DNA of 64,000 bases from Pseudofabraea citricarpa (Eukaryota; Ascomycota; Leotiomycetes; Helotiales; Dermateaceae). Position 1 is the first letter of the stretch; each line of letters begins with the position of its first letter. The notes beneath the pieces were generated by a model, which was not told the DNA's origin, ran no database searches, and saw nothing but the letters and a program-made list of their open reading frames with translations. The position numbers and the translations under genes are program-made. Location of the stretch: positions 1,798,001 to 1,862,000 of the forward strand of contig JAPWGK010000004.1 in NCBI GenBank assembly GCA_029641185.1, written 5' to 3'. Of the stretch, positions 54,174 through 64,000 are shown piece after piece.

Positions 54174-55331
54174 CACCTTTGGTACAAGTGATTTCTTTTG
54201 TTTCTAAGGAATAGCATGGCTCATATAGGTCCCTATCGCTTTTGGAACCTCCAAAGGATTTTGTCTTCGCTAATCAAAGACATGCGTTGCGGTTTCCACT
54301 GCTTGAGGGTATCAAGACAACAAGCTCTGGATAAAGATTAGAAATAGACGGCCTGCCAAGTAATTGCAATACTCTAGATACAGGAAACTAAACATAGAAG
54401 CATGCATACTTCCTCTTGACCATGGATGCGTTTCACCCAAGATGTGATCACATGATACTTGCTTCCGACGCGCCAAAACCTCCCCTGTTGTCCTCTGACC
54501 TGGGGAAGAGTGAGTTCAGGCTAGCAAGTGCATGACCAACTCAACCTCACTAGACATCACGAATGCGAATTCTACCACACGGTCTCCCAGCCTTCTCTGC
54601 CTACAACGCCCCAGCTGACTCCTCTAAAACCGGCTTTGCTGAACAAAGAACACCTCGCGAGAATATATCTGTGCAACACTCCACCACTGACTATCCACCT
54701 CTCTTCTCCTTGACTCGACACCGTTTCGCAATAGCATCGCCCTCCTTTGCCGACACGATTCCTTGGCTACAGACATCTTGAACCTCTCGAGACACCTCTG
54801 GTGTTGGGTACATTTCCAGCAGGATATCTCGTCTCCGAAGTCTTGATTTCTACAGACATTACTTGACCCTTCAGGCCAACCCCCCGCAAGCTCTCACGGC
54901 GTCGACATCTCAATAACAAGCCCCCCATTGCATCGCAAGCCACTTTGCTCGGAGTCAAAAGGAATTGTGGATAAGACACACAAGGACCTGCGGTCGTGCT
55001 GTCCGATGCGGGCGGGGGAGGAGGCCAGGGTTACACTTTACAGATAGGACAGAGGTCGAGGCGGCGTTGTGCTGAGGGAACCACAGTACCTACAAAGTGG
55101 CCTCTAGATTGGAGAAGGGATAGCATATCCGGATTGCTGGACCACATGGTCGACGACCATCACGACTGAGACGCTATACCCTTTGACTTGATCTACATTA
55201 CAAGCATTCTTGAAGATACCAGCACACGCCAACCCACCACCCCTGAACATTAACGATATCTCGAGACCTAGCCACCAGCGATTCCAACTAGGACTTACTA
55301 AAGACTCACCCAGCCCAAGGTTCTTGTGGGC
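54174..55331. other. Intergenic IAH1 - retropepsin-like gene
   Basis: About 1.16 kb. The second half is probably the leader and promoter of the next gene. Short frames (54528-54781, 54767-54979) have no recognisable features. Confidence 0.5.
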
Positions 55332-57264
55332 ATGGATTCGCCATTTCCTGCAGCCACCCGAGAAGAATTATATCATGTACAGATGGAGCTGAGGCAGCTT
55401 CAACTTGTCACGTCGAATCACGGAGACCGTCTTACGAATGTAGAGAAGCGCCAAGCTGACGATGCAGCTTTAAAGTCTGTCTGGAGCAATCCAACATTTC
55501 CGGGCATCTTGAGTAGTACACCTCAGCAGGGTAAGTTTGTGTTTAGGGATTTTCCAGCTACTGCTAACCGTTCTATCTGTAGGGCCAGTACCAAACCAGC
55601 CAAACGAAGTCTTTGAAGACTTCGATGACGAGCAGGAGCATAACATCCTGGGCGCTTTGCACCTTGATGCCGACGAAGAACCAGTAAGACGTGGTGCATC
55701 GAGAGCAAACAGCGTGCGATTCGACGTCAGTGCTACTCAAGGCTCAAATTGGGCGCATAGCACACGAAACTCTGGTGATTTCGGTCCGGTACGACCGAAT
55801 AGTGGATTTGGGAGTCATCCCATGGCAGAACGCTCTTTGTCACATAAATCAGACGGCAGACATAGTTCAGCTGGTCATTCAGTGCATTCGGTGCATTCGG
55901 CTATCTCAGGAAGAACAAGCAGCCTAGGCTTGGATACAAATTTCATGATCGGGGGTCAGGATGATGATTCACCCATCGATATTCCACAGCCTCCCCCTGG
56001 CCTCTTCATCCTTGGGACGGTACCTTCGATCATTAGGTGTTGGCTAAGTACACATTTCTCTCACGACTCGCTGCTTTATGCTGTGGTTTGTACAGGTTCT
56101 CAGAGATCCCATCTCGATTACGCGCTAATCAAGGAGCTCGGCTTACTGGATCATGTGCAGAAGGATTCCACTGGCCGACATACCATTAGGCTTCCTGTCT
56201 ATCTTCCTGAGGCCCTCATAGCACAGCCCGTCTCTAGATCTAGCAGTCCTGCAGGCCAACTACCTGCTATGACAGTTGATTTTGAGGTCTTTGGCTTTAG
56301 TCGTCAAAAGTCCGATCGTAACGCCATCCGTGTCTTCCTTGGTAGTGATACCCTCCGCGCGCATAGTGCCGATCTTCTCTTCTCGCAGAATCTCATGACA
56401 TTGTATGGTGACGATCGCAACAAGTATTCCGTGTCCTTCGTCAGACCAGAGGATGACAGGTTGTTCAAGAACCTATGTACGGCCAACATCCCGCCAGAAA
56501 GGAACGAGTTAAAAGCGACTGCAGCCCCGTTCCGCCCCACTGAGCAGCGTGTTAAGGTGGATTCCGCAAGTGAAACTGGTACAGCCGCGTCAGAGAATGG
56601 GCTCGACCAAGTTGATAAACTAAAGGATTTGGCAAAATCACAATCTTCTACTAATGGTTCTATGGACGCCCATGATTATGATAAGGATGTGAGCAGCATG
56701 GAGAATGGCACAGGCAGCGACAATAATCGCCAAAACCCCTCGCAATCTGGCGCACAGGATCATCTTTCTTCGGAACCTACTACACCAGCCGATCCTTCAA
56801 GACGTGATTCTACTTCTGGGCCCTGGGGCTCCTGGCGCCAAAACAGTATATCTGTATCAGGAGTCAGTGCTTTAGAGATCAACGAAAGTGCTTACTCGCG
56901 TCGTGGTGGCCGAGGTATGAAGGTGCTTAAACCATCGAAATCCATCACTGCTGCAACTTCCAACTCAAGCCGATCTTCCTCTGCTGCACGTACAGGAGCA
57001 TCATATGAGCCGGCCGCACCTCCAAAATTCTCGAGCGAATCAAGGAGGAAGAGTCTTGTTGGTGGATCAGGTACCGAAAATGTACCTACTCCATCCCAAC
57101 GCTGGGAACGAGGTATGAGTGAATCGAAGCGAGGAGCTACTGATGATCCCAAGGCTCCGAGGATTGCCACCATCCCCAGATCTAGCAACCCGGTCGGAGG
57201 AGCTAGCGCGTTTGCGTGGATGAATCCAGCAAACAACAAGAAGGGAACTACCGCTGCGGAGTAG
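55332..57264 (+). CDS. Unknown protein with a degenerate retropepsin-like domain
   Basis: Exons 55332-55530 and 55583-57264 (52-bp intron) give 626 residues. Residues 10-55 form a coiled coil (REELYHVQMELRQLQL). A Ser-rich linker is followed by a conserved core at about 205-350: PPPGLFILGTVPSIIRCWL, then AVVCTGSQRSHLDYALIKEL (Cys236), HTIRLPVYLPEA, VDFEVFGF and VFLGSDTLRAHSADL / FSQNLMTLYG. The order resembles a retropepsin: a DTGS-type loop followed by a helix, and later an hhLGxDxL strand-loop. Here the catalytic Asp is Cys. The C-terminal 250 residues are disordered and Ser/Asn/Gly-rich. Similar fungal proteins are sometimes labelled as ubiquitin hydrolases, but I see no such catalytic motif. 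The fold call is by pattern only. Confidence 0.7.
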
Positions 57265-57875
57265 ATTTTCTTTTTCTTTTTCGGTTTCTTTGAAGACATA
57301 GAGGCGCAGGCCACTTAGGGCGGATCAACCTGGGTTACACAGTCAGCAAAGTGAGGTAGTAATGAAAATTACCCGAATTTCGTCTTGCGTGTTTTATTTG
57401 ATTCGTGAGATTATGTGTTTGTGCTGCTATATAATCTGGATATAGCTTTGCATGTGAGTCTTCGTAATAGCAAGCCAGCCCTTCACTATGGGCAAGTGGG
57501 TTTTATATAACAGAAAGATATCCCGGGTGTGCTTGTATCCTTACAGATTCAACCAATTAACTACTGAGCTCGTGAGCATCAAACACGCCTGGCTGAGGCA
57601 TCTGCAAAAATGAGCTCAAACGATATCGACGACGAGTGTTAATTTGATAATAGTCGTTAGAAGGACTTTAGAGAGGACAATGAGTTCGATACGGGTTTCA
57701 ATAGCTTATGCTCACCAGCCTGGAACCACTACAAGAACAAGAAGACATCCCTGCGGGGAAACCTTGCTGCGAACTGGTGTTTACCAACAAGCGTCATGGA
57801 CACAAAGCGAAAGGCAAGGCGTATCTTCCATCCATGGACCAACGAACAGCCCCTGGTTGTGTCCAGTTCGTGGAT
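57265..57875. other. Intergenic, possible decayed coding fragment
   Basis: The 3' region of the preceding gene is followed by overlapping short plus-strand frames (57644-57938) that share no known domain. They may be remnants of the tandem-repeat locus to the right. Confidence 0.35.
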
Positions 57876-57880
57876 GCACA

Positions 57881-58255
57881 CCGGCCGGAATTTGTTTGCG
57901 CCGCAGGTAAAGGAAGGGGGTTTAATATCTTTTCGTGAGTTGTTATTCGGTTGTCATGTATATAGTCTTGTTGTCAGGTTATCTGTCTCCTGTTTTTTTG
58001 ATAGATAACCGGCCGGAAGTTATTTGCCCCGCAGGTAGAAGGAAGGGTTTTTATATCCTGTCGTTAGTTATTGCTCGGTTATCATATCTAGTCTTGTTAT
58101 CAAGTTATTTGTCTCCTGTCTTCTTGATAGATAATCGGCTGGTAAAAGAAAAGGGGGTTTTAATATCCTGTCGCCAGTTGTTATTCGGTTGTCGTGTATT
58201 ATCTTGTTGTCAGGTTATTTGTCTCCTGTTTTTTTGATAGATCATCGGCCGGTGT
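57881..58255 (+). repeat. Three tandem units of about 110-128 bp
   Basis: Units begin at CCGGCCGGA (57881), CCGGCCGGA (58009), TCGGCTGG (58135) and a partial copy at 58245. Each contains a GGAAGG-GTTT-ATATC block, a TTATTCGGTTGTC-like block, and the shared ending GTCTCCTGTTTTTTTGATAG. The first two spacings are 128 and 126 bp, the third is shortened to 110. Frames through it are open only in pieces. Confidence 0.75.
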
Positions 58256-58799
58256 GAAGTTTAACCCGATATGTTTGCACATGCTAGAGTATCAACGTAA
58301 GGAGGCATACCGGCTTGGACCACTTACGATTTTCAAGGGGAGACGGACGGCTCTTGATTCTGCGCAGTGCTTACTACCTTCTACCTCTCAGAGGAGTTAA
58401 TATTGGAGTGGTTATTATATAGGGGCTCTCATTTCGTTCTTCGCTTGTCTTTGGGATTGATGGGCATGCTAGATTCATACTTGCTCTTGCCATTGATACC
58501 AAGCAGAATCATTCAAGAGAGTAGTAATTGGCGGATAGATGATATTTGGGAAGGTTTGTGCTATGAAGTATAAACTCGAATGATATCCCACCAATGACAT
58601 TATATATGCATGAACCAAGACGTCGTTTCTGGCAAGATATTTGCAGAAGCTGCTAGTGTCTCAAATATTATCTTTTCAAAGCATGTAACAATTACCCAGT
58701 CAGAGCCTTTGAAGATATAGAACACGGAAGAAAGGTCAAGATGAAGTGGTTGTCTTAAATCTAAAATAGAATCGAATGTTACGTATACATGTATCATAT
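58256..58799. other. Short decayed frames next to the tandem repeat
   Basis: Plus frames at 58194-58400 and 58367-58573 and a minus frame at 58600-58797 are short, shifted against each other and match nothing I recognise. The isochorismatase gene ends at 58800. Confidence 0.35.
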
Positions 58800-59614
58800 T
58801 TATATTTTACTCAATAACGTCTCCAAGGTGTTCTTAGTGGTAGCGCTCGTTTCTTTCACTACACCAGCTATTCCCCTGAATCTGGATACTACTTAGCGGT
58901 TGCTCGGATACGAAACCGAGAAAACTTACTCTGGAATGCTAGCATCTCCCATACACTCATACAAAAAGCTCTCGCTAGTTGTGACAGTGGCACCGGCCGC
59001 TCTAAGCCTCGCCAATGCAATTGGGATCTCCTGAGGATTGCAGCTGCTTACGCCATCTGCCAATATATAAACCTTGTGTCCGTTTGCTAAAAGATCCAGT
59101 GTGGTCTGCGTGATGCAAATGTGTGACTCGATTCCTACAAGGACAATCTCCGAGGGCGTCGAAGAAGAAAAGTGCTTGGAGATGGAAGGAATCCACATGC
59201 TAAATGCGGTTTTATCGACATGTTCGACGGCACTGGGGATCGAGAGCTCGCTGCATGTTTCTCCTAGGCGTGCTCGGTTTTGTGTCGTCGCGAAGATAGG
59301 AATGTTGAGGATCTCTGCGGCCTTGATCATCTTCTGGGTCGTCGAAATACTACCAATTCTTCATTAGAGAGGCTTTGCCATTGGGGGAAACACTTACATC
59401 TTCTCATACTCCCATATTGGCTTGCGGAACTTCTCCTGAATATCGCAGATACTGAATTCGGAGTCAACGAGTCATCCTTTCGGCCGGTCCTGCTCATGGC
59501 GGGGTCAAACGTACAAAAGCGCTGGCCTATCTGTATAGCTGCTTAGCAAACTCGTCGTAACTTATACATTTGCATGTGCAACTTACTGAGCCTTCTTCCA
59601 ACACTCTCAGGCAT
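58800..59614 (-). CDS. Isochorismatase-family cysteine hydrolase (YcaC-like)
   Basis: Five exons (minus) 59587-59614, 59515-59530, 59398-59451, 58930-59349 and 58800-58875 give 197 residues, the normal family size. Joins restore RRLNRPALFICDIQEKF with the catalytic Asp, and EKIISTTQKMIKAAEILN. FATTQNRARLG provides the basic part, and LVGIESHICITQTTLDLL carries the catalytic Cys. The last exon adds GIAGVVKETSATTKNTLETL, matching the helical tail of relatives; an unspliced reading ends just past the donor at 58929. The second exon is only 16 bases. The family hydrolyses various amides and esters; the substrate is unknown and similar fungal proteins are mitochondrial or cytosolic. Confidence 0.88.
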
Positions 59615-60477
59615 GATTTCGGTGTCTGGCTGATCGTAGATAATGATGTCAATTCCGTTATCTCATCTGGAGAAATTTTGGTGGGGTTGCCGCGGAGAGA
59701 TGCGCCGGAGAAAGGGGGATGGATTATCCGACGTCACATGTAAAGGTTCCGCGTCCCCAGCTTCTTCGTTACATTCGTCTCCCTTCCACGAGTTCTCCTC
59801 ACGTCCATCGTTCGTTGTTGGCTGTTTCGACTATTCTCGTATCTCTGCCTCGCCATCTTGCGACTATTGACGCCGCCGCCATGTGCCGCACAAAGTCCAA
59901 TGCCACAGTGCAGACCTCAAAGCGACGACAAGACAAAGTCGGTGCTGTTGCCTGGACTGTGGTATACGCGTTCTGACCTTGTGCTTTGGCAGTAGTCTTG
60001 ACATCTTTCATGGAGACGGAATCGAGGATAAAAATTTAACAGGAGATAAGCAACATTTTACATAGCAGATGCCAGTTCCACAAAGTGGCCTACCACCATT
60101 TATCAGGAACCACACACCCAAAGACTTCTTTAACCGGCCTGTTGCGGCCTGGATATCAATAACGCGCGTCTTGCGAGCGTGGCTTACGATCTGCGCGCTC
60201 CATATCACGCATCAACACATCGTTTGTTGAACCGTCAATCAGGTCCGCTTGCTCGGTCCGGCATTTTGGTCCGTTCATTTTGTCCGTCGCGTCAATTCTC
60301 ATCGCTAAACCAGGAGATAATCAAAATATACATTGGTTTCAAAAACTATGGCACAGCGGCCAGCACTGCCCTTTTGCTCCGATATGTGCATGGATATTAT
60401 AAGGCTCTCCTGCCCTATTTCGATACAGTTTCAACGCCAGTTCAGACCATTTCAACGCCATCTAAATCAGACTTGTC
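59615..60477. other. Intergenic, isochorismatase leader and cupredoxin 3' region
   Basis: About 860 bp. No supported gene; a plus frame over 60179-60652 is mainly antisense to the last exon of the cupredoxin-like gene. Confidence 0.45.
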
Positions 60478-61260
60478 CTACACGGGTGGTGGCACAGCAT
60501 CAGCAGCTGGGATAGAACCCATCACACCTCCTTTAAAAGAGGCGGCCGGAATGTTGGCTGCTGCTTTGGCTGAAGCTGCCTTGTATGCAGCAAAGGTTCC
60601 GTTGGCACCACTAGCAGAGCTTAGCCTACGGACTTCCAGACAGGAGGAATAGACTCACGCGTTGACGGCCATGACCATTCCAAGTTGGCAATGAGGACCT
60701 TGTGCACAGTATATGTACATCGCTTGTGTGCTGTTCACAGGGACATCGAAGGTTTGCACGGTCGCCTCGCCTGGGCCAACAGAGATAAAGCCGCTGTTTA
60801 ATCCTTCCGCCATCGGCGTACATGGCTCGGCAAAGGTTGACTGCGTCACGGTGTGGTTCATCATGGAGAATTGAAATTGCAGAATATCTCCAGGCGCAGC
60901 CTGGACTTCACTTGGCGTGAAAGCGAGTGACTTGTTCCTGTTGGTTGATCCGACAACGATCTTGATAACTTTATTTTCGGGAACTGCTGCTGCTCCAGCA
61001 CCCCCAGTTGGCGATGGTGCAGCCTTAACCGTTGCGCTTGCAGACTTCGAAGCACCAGCTCCGGCACCTTTACCGGGTTCGTCACCTTTGGCTGGTGTTC
61101 CTGGGAGATGTCAGTCACAACCCTTGTCAAACACTAAAAAGCCGAGAATGTCATAGACTGCAGTGGATGAGCACTTACTACCCGAAAGAGTACTTGCTAA
61201 AGCCGACTGGGAAAGTAGCCCAGCCGTAAGTACGGCCAGAAGTGAGAGATTAAAATGCAT
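60478..61260 (-). CDS. Secreted cupredoxin-fold (serine-rich extracellular) protein
   Basis: Exons (minus) 61179-61260, 60659-61100 and 60478-60610 give 218 residues. A clear signal peptide (1-22, FNLSLLAVLTAGLLSQSALA) is followed by an Ala/Ser/Gly/Pro linker. The cupredoxin domain spans about 60-170: KIVVGSTNRNKSLAFTPSEV, GDILQFQFSMMNHTVTQSTF, and YIYCAQGPHCQLGMVMAVNA. The NHTV His, then Cys, His and Met in the last block, match type-1 copper ligands. The C-terminal ASAKAAANIPAASFKGG tail and PPPV end are typical of the fungal extracellular serine-rich proteins; I see no GPI-anchor signal. The function of this family is not established; cell-wall association or copper binding is inferred. 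Confidence 0.87.
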
Positions 61261-61864
61261 GGTTAAAAGAAACGGAAAAAGTATATACACGAGAATCGAA
61301 AGTAAGTAACTGCAGCATCTCAACAACGGACGTATGACCTTTCTATATAAAAGTTCAATCTCTGCACCGTGTCTGGGCTATGCAGTTGTTTCAAGTGTGA
61401 ATCGAGAATGTTGAAGCATGATCGAATGTACACCAATCAACGAACGATAAACACTTGCCTCTGAGGTCACCACTTACCAATTTTCACTTTGCAGAGGGTT
61501 TCAACTGACTTGCGAGGCAAAGCATGACCTTTGATTGCAAGAAAGGCCAATTTTCATTGCGAGTTGCTTCATCGGAATCAAGCAAGGCTCAGTGAGTGGC
61601 CTCTGCTGTAGGTCATCGTCTTATTTTTAAGATCCGTAGTCGTTGTGCTGTCAGAGTTCTTGGACTCAGCCTCCAAAGAGCTTGTCGAGTGGGTAATCAA
61701 GAGATGTAAAGCACAGACATGAACTCGCGATCGTTTTTCTCATGGCAGTAGTCTCTACCGCCAGGGTGGTATTTGATCTCGTCGAAATTGAATCGATATT
61801 TAATATTCTAATTTCTGGGGAATGGTGTAGCAGCCACGTGCTAGCCATCACATATCCCTGAAGC
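61261..61864. other. Intergenic
   Basis: Promoter of the cupredoxin-like gene and about 500 bp with no coding signal. Confidence 0.4.
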
Positions 61865-62299
61865 TTACCCATATGCGCTGAGAAACCAGTACAAGTTTAA
61901 AAAGGTCTGCACTCGGGCGCAAGCTACAACAAGCCGAATCACCTTGGTAACTTCGTTCCTTGGTACGATATTCGGTTGATCATATGTATGTATATCTGCA
62001 AGATTGCACTCCCCGACTCGAAATGACAGACGACTAGCACTTCGCCTGTTCGAACCTGTCATATCTTCATACCTGCATCTTGACACTTCAGATTCGCTCT
62101 CTCCTATGATACCGAAGGCCGATGCGAGTGATTCGGCATCCGGACGAAATTGTTTCTCGTTGAACAGGCGGGATGAAACACAGAGAGCTGATGGTGTTGC
62201 ATAGATCCGTTCCCCACAAACTTCACAGTGGGCCTTCTTTGGGAACTGCACCGCAGGCGATCCGACGTTTCTGTCTGTGCAGATTTTGACGGACTTCAT
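61865..62299 (-). CDS. Doubtful ORF, 144 aa
   Basis: First ATG at 62299. The only notable feature is a CxxC pair in AHCEVCGERIYATPS; the end is hydrophobic (ACARVQTFLNLYWFLSAY). There is no recognised domain and no splice-supported extension, so it may be non-coding. Confidence 0.25.
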   Translation of the reverse strand: MKSVKICTDRNVGSPAVQFPKKAHCEVCGERIYATPSALCVSSRLFNEKQFRPDAESLASAFGIIGESESEVSRCRYEDMTGSNRRSASRLSFRVGECNLADIHTYDQPNIVPRNEVTKVIRLVVACARVQTFLNLYWFLSAYG

Positions 62300-62732
62300 T
62301 CGATGTTTTAGAGCCTCACCCGCACTGTTGTGGGCTGTGACTTTGCGAGCATGTGTATGCGCCACGCGGTGTTGCGAAACAACTTAGCCAGGGGCCGAAG
62401 CGATCAGCATCGCATCGCATCACTTAGTTTGAACACTTCTTTATCTAGTCTACCTGGCAACCTCGAGAGCGGACGATTGTCTTTGACATTCACGGACAAC
62501 CACCAGTCAAGATGAGAATATTGGCTGCATGCGCAATGGCGTGGGTTGCAGCCTGCCGAAACTACTCTTATACAAGTTGTGCTCAAGTGGAGCTCTGGAC
62601 TGTGTGGAATGAATATATAAGTCAGGCCTCGCATGATTAAGAAGTTCCTCATTCCACTCTCATCTCATCTACTCTTCTCAACAAGATCAAGACCCTTCTT
62701 AAATAATCACATCTTCGAAAGAAACATACAAA
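62300..62732. promoter_or_regulatory. Promoter region of the hydroxynaphthalene reductase
   Basis: The interval ends in a CT-rich leader (about 62650-62700) directly before the start codon. A TATATAA lies at 62616-62622, about 110 bp upstream of the ATG, and could be a TATA box. Confidence 0.4.
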
Positions 62733-63718
62733 ATGGACGCCGCAGCCAACGGAAGTGGAAACGCCAACGGAACATCCAACGGCAATGGAGCAACTCCAGA
62801 TATTGCGACTGTCCGTGGTCCTCTAGGGATTGAGTCTGCCAGTCTGAAGGGCAAGGTTGCGCTGGTCACTGGTTCAGGTAGGCGCTTTTGACACCAATGG
62901 TGAAACAATTTCTGACAAGAATATAGGACGAGGAATCGGAAAGGAGATGGCACTTGAGCTTGGACGTCGTGGTGCAAAGGTCGTCGTCAACTATGCCAAC
63001 TCTTCAGAAGCTGCCGATGCGGTAGTTGCTGAGATCAAAGCTTCGGGCAGTGATGCCGTCGCCATCCAGGCCAATGTCTCCGTTGTCAAGGATATCATCT
63101 CTCTCTTTTCACAAGCTGTCGCTCACTTCGGCGAGCTCAACATCGTCTGCTCAAACTCTGGTGTCGTTACTTTCGGCCATGTTAAGGATGTCACCGAGGA
63201 AGAGTATGACCGCGTCATGAACATCAACACCAGAGGACAGTTCTTCGTTGCACGAGAGGCACACAAGCACTTGTCAGTTGGTGGAAGACTCATCCTCATG
63301 GGAAGTATCACTGGCCAAGCCAAGGGCGTCCCAATGCACACTGGTAAGTTTCCATTCTCCCTGTTATTTCATTAAATGACACTGACATCTTTCCCTAGTC
63401 TACTCCGGAAGCAAAGGTGCCATTGAGACATTCGTCCGCTGCATGGCCATCGACTTCGGTGACAAGAAAATTACCGTCAACTGCATCGCTCCCGGTGGAA
63501 TCAAGACCGACATGTACCACAAGGTGTGCAGAGAGTACATCCCAGGTGGATCCAAGCTCAGCGACGATGAAGTTGACGAGTATGCCTGCACCTGGTCGCC
63601 GCTTCACCGTGTCGGTCTCCCGATTGATATCGCTCGTGTCGTCTGCTTCCTCGCCTCGCAGGATGGCGAGTGGATTAATGGAAAGGTTATCGGTATTGAT
63701 GGCGGTGCATGTATGTAG
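62733..63718 (+). CDS. Tri-/tetrahydroxynaphthalene reductase (SDR, DHN-melanin pathway type)
   Basis: Exons 62733-62877, 62927-63343 and 63399-63718 give 293 residues. The head is Asn/Gly-rich; [20 protein letters not shown] leads into the NADPH motif TGSGRGIG. The catalytic Ser175, Tyr189 and Lys193 have the canonical spacing ([20 protein letters not shown]). The blocks [33 protein letters not shown] and [17 protein letters not shown] match fungal naphthol reductases very closely. The chain ends GIDGGACM; a C-terminal Met is characteristic of the trihydroxynaphthalene reductases, and the tetrahydroxynaphthalene enzymes end differently. The enzyme would make scytalone or vermelone, precursors of cell-wall melanin. 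Related SDRs in other polyketide clusters are the main alternative. Confidence 0.9.
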
Positions 63719-64000
63719 ATGGATAAATACCCAATGAGGGACTTGACTAGAAAGGCCTAGCTTAGCTTGAGGTGTTTGGTAATAGAATATTATATCCTTG
63801 GGAATCCTCATTTTTGATTTGTGTTTGACGTATGTGTTGGAATGTGGTTCTTTGTTTCTTGATCGGGAGAAGTTCAAATTGTAGTGCTGAATTTCTCTCT
63901 TGCTACAAAGAGACCACCAATCAACACTTTGGGGGTTCCTTCTCCTCGAGAATAAGTATTGCAACCGTCGTATCTTGTCAACTTGCTTCCAACCTCTGGT
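63719..64000. other. 3' flank of the reductase, window edge
   Basis: No further gene is visible; the minus frame 63395-63964 is antisense to the reductase's last exon. Confidence 0.5.

Noticed and set aside
58926..59330. Isochorismatase read as a single exon ending ASIPE
   Set aside because: It lacks the catalytic Asp segment and the C-terminal helix; splice donors at 59397 and 58929 join exons that restore both.
63395..63964. 189-codon minus-strand frame
   Set aside because: It is antisense to the last exon of the reductase, which has conserved SDR motifs.

Overview
The window reads as nuclear DNA of a filamentous ascomycete (Pezizomycotina, possibly Leotiomycetes; the class is an inference). 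Genes are dense, lie on both strands, and are broken by introns of mostly 45-65 bp with GT(A/G)AGT-like donors and CTRAY branch sites. The set includes fungal hallmarks: a naphthol reductase of the DHN-melanin type, CWC15, PEX8, a bifunctional THI6 and a VIP36-like lectin. I rebuilt exon structures by hand from reading frame, splice consensus and family conservation.

Left part (1-24 kb): the N-terminus of an unknown Ser/Thr/Pro-rich protein runs off the left edge. A divergent pair follows, an NFKBIL1-like protein and an NSRP1-like splicing regulator, then a 2.9 kb gene-poor stretch and two unknown proteins. Next come DGAT1-type acyltransferase, STE14 methyltransferase, a sugar O-acetyltransferase, a TMEM170-family membrane protein, PEX8, PFS2, mitochondrial nuclease NUC1 and a ZRT3-like zinc transporter.

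Middle (24-37 kb): this is the accessory-looking part. It holds a decayed beta-lactamase-like gene, a VIP36-like cargo lectin divergent from TIM13, and about 5 kb (28.7-33.2 kb) of AT-rich and minisatellite DNA. Inside that repeat field sits a small intact gene for a zinc-ribbon protein with a repetitive acidic tail. Its leader contains a 57-bp array and its 3' side has two further arrays. THI6 follows.

Right part (37-64 kb): eIF5 with three upstream ORFs, TTI1, a repeat-built DDR48-like stress protein in five phase-0 exons, CWC15 (nine exons) divergent from exosome subunit RRP45, a CLC chloride/proton exchanger, an IAH1-type esterase, and a 626-residue protein with what looks like a catalytically dead retropepsin fold. 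A decayed tandem-repeat locus, an isochorismatase-family hydrolase, a secreted cupredoxin-like protein and a hydroxynaphthalene reductase complete the window.

RNA metabolism is over-represented (NFKBIL1-like, NSRP1, PFS2, CWC15, RRP45, eIF5), and two of these form head-to-head pairs with short shared promoters. The best candidates for new biology are the pseudo-retropepsin protein, the minisatellite-embedded zinc-ribbon gene and the exon-duplicated stress protein.
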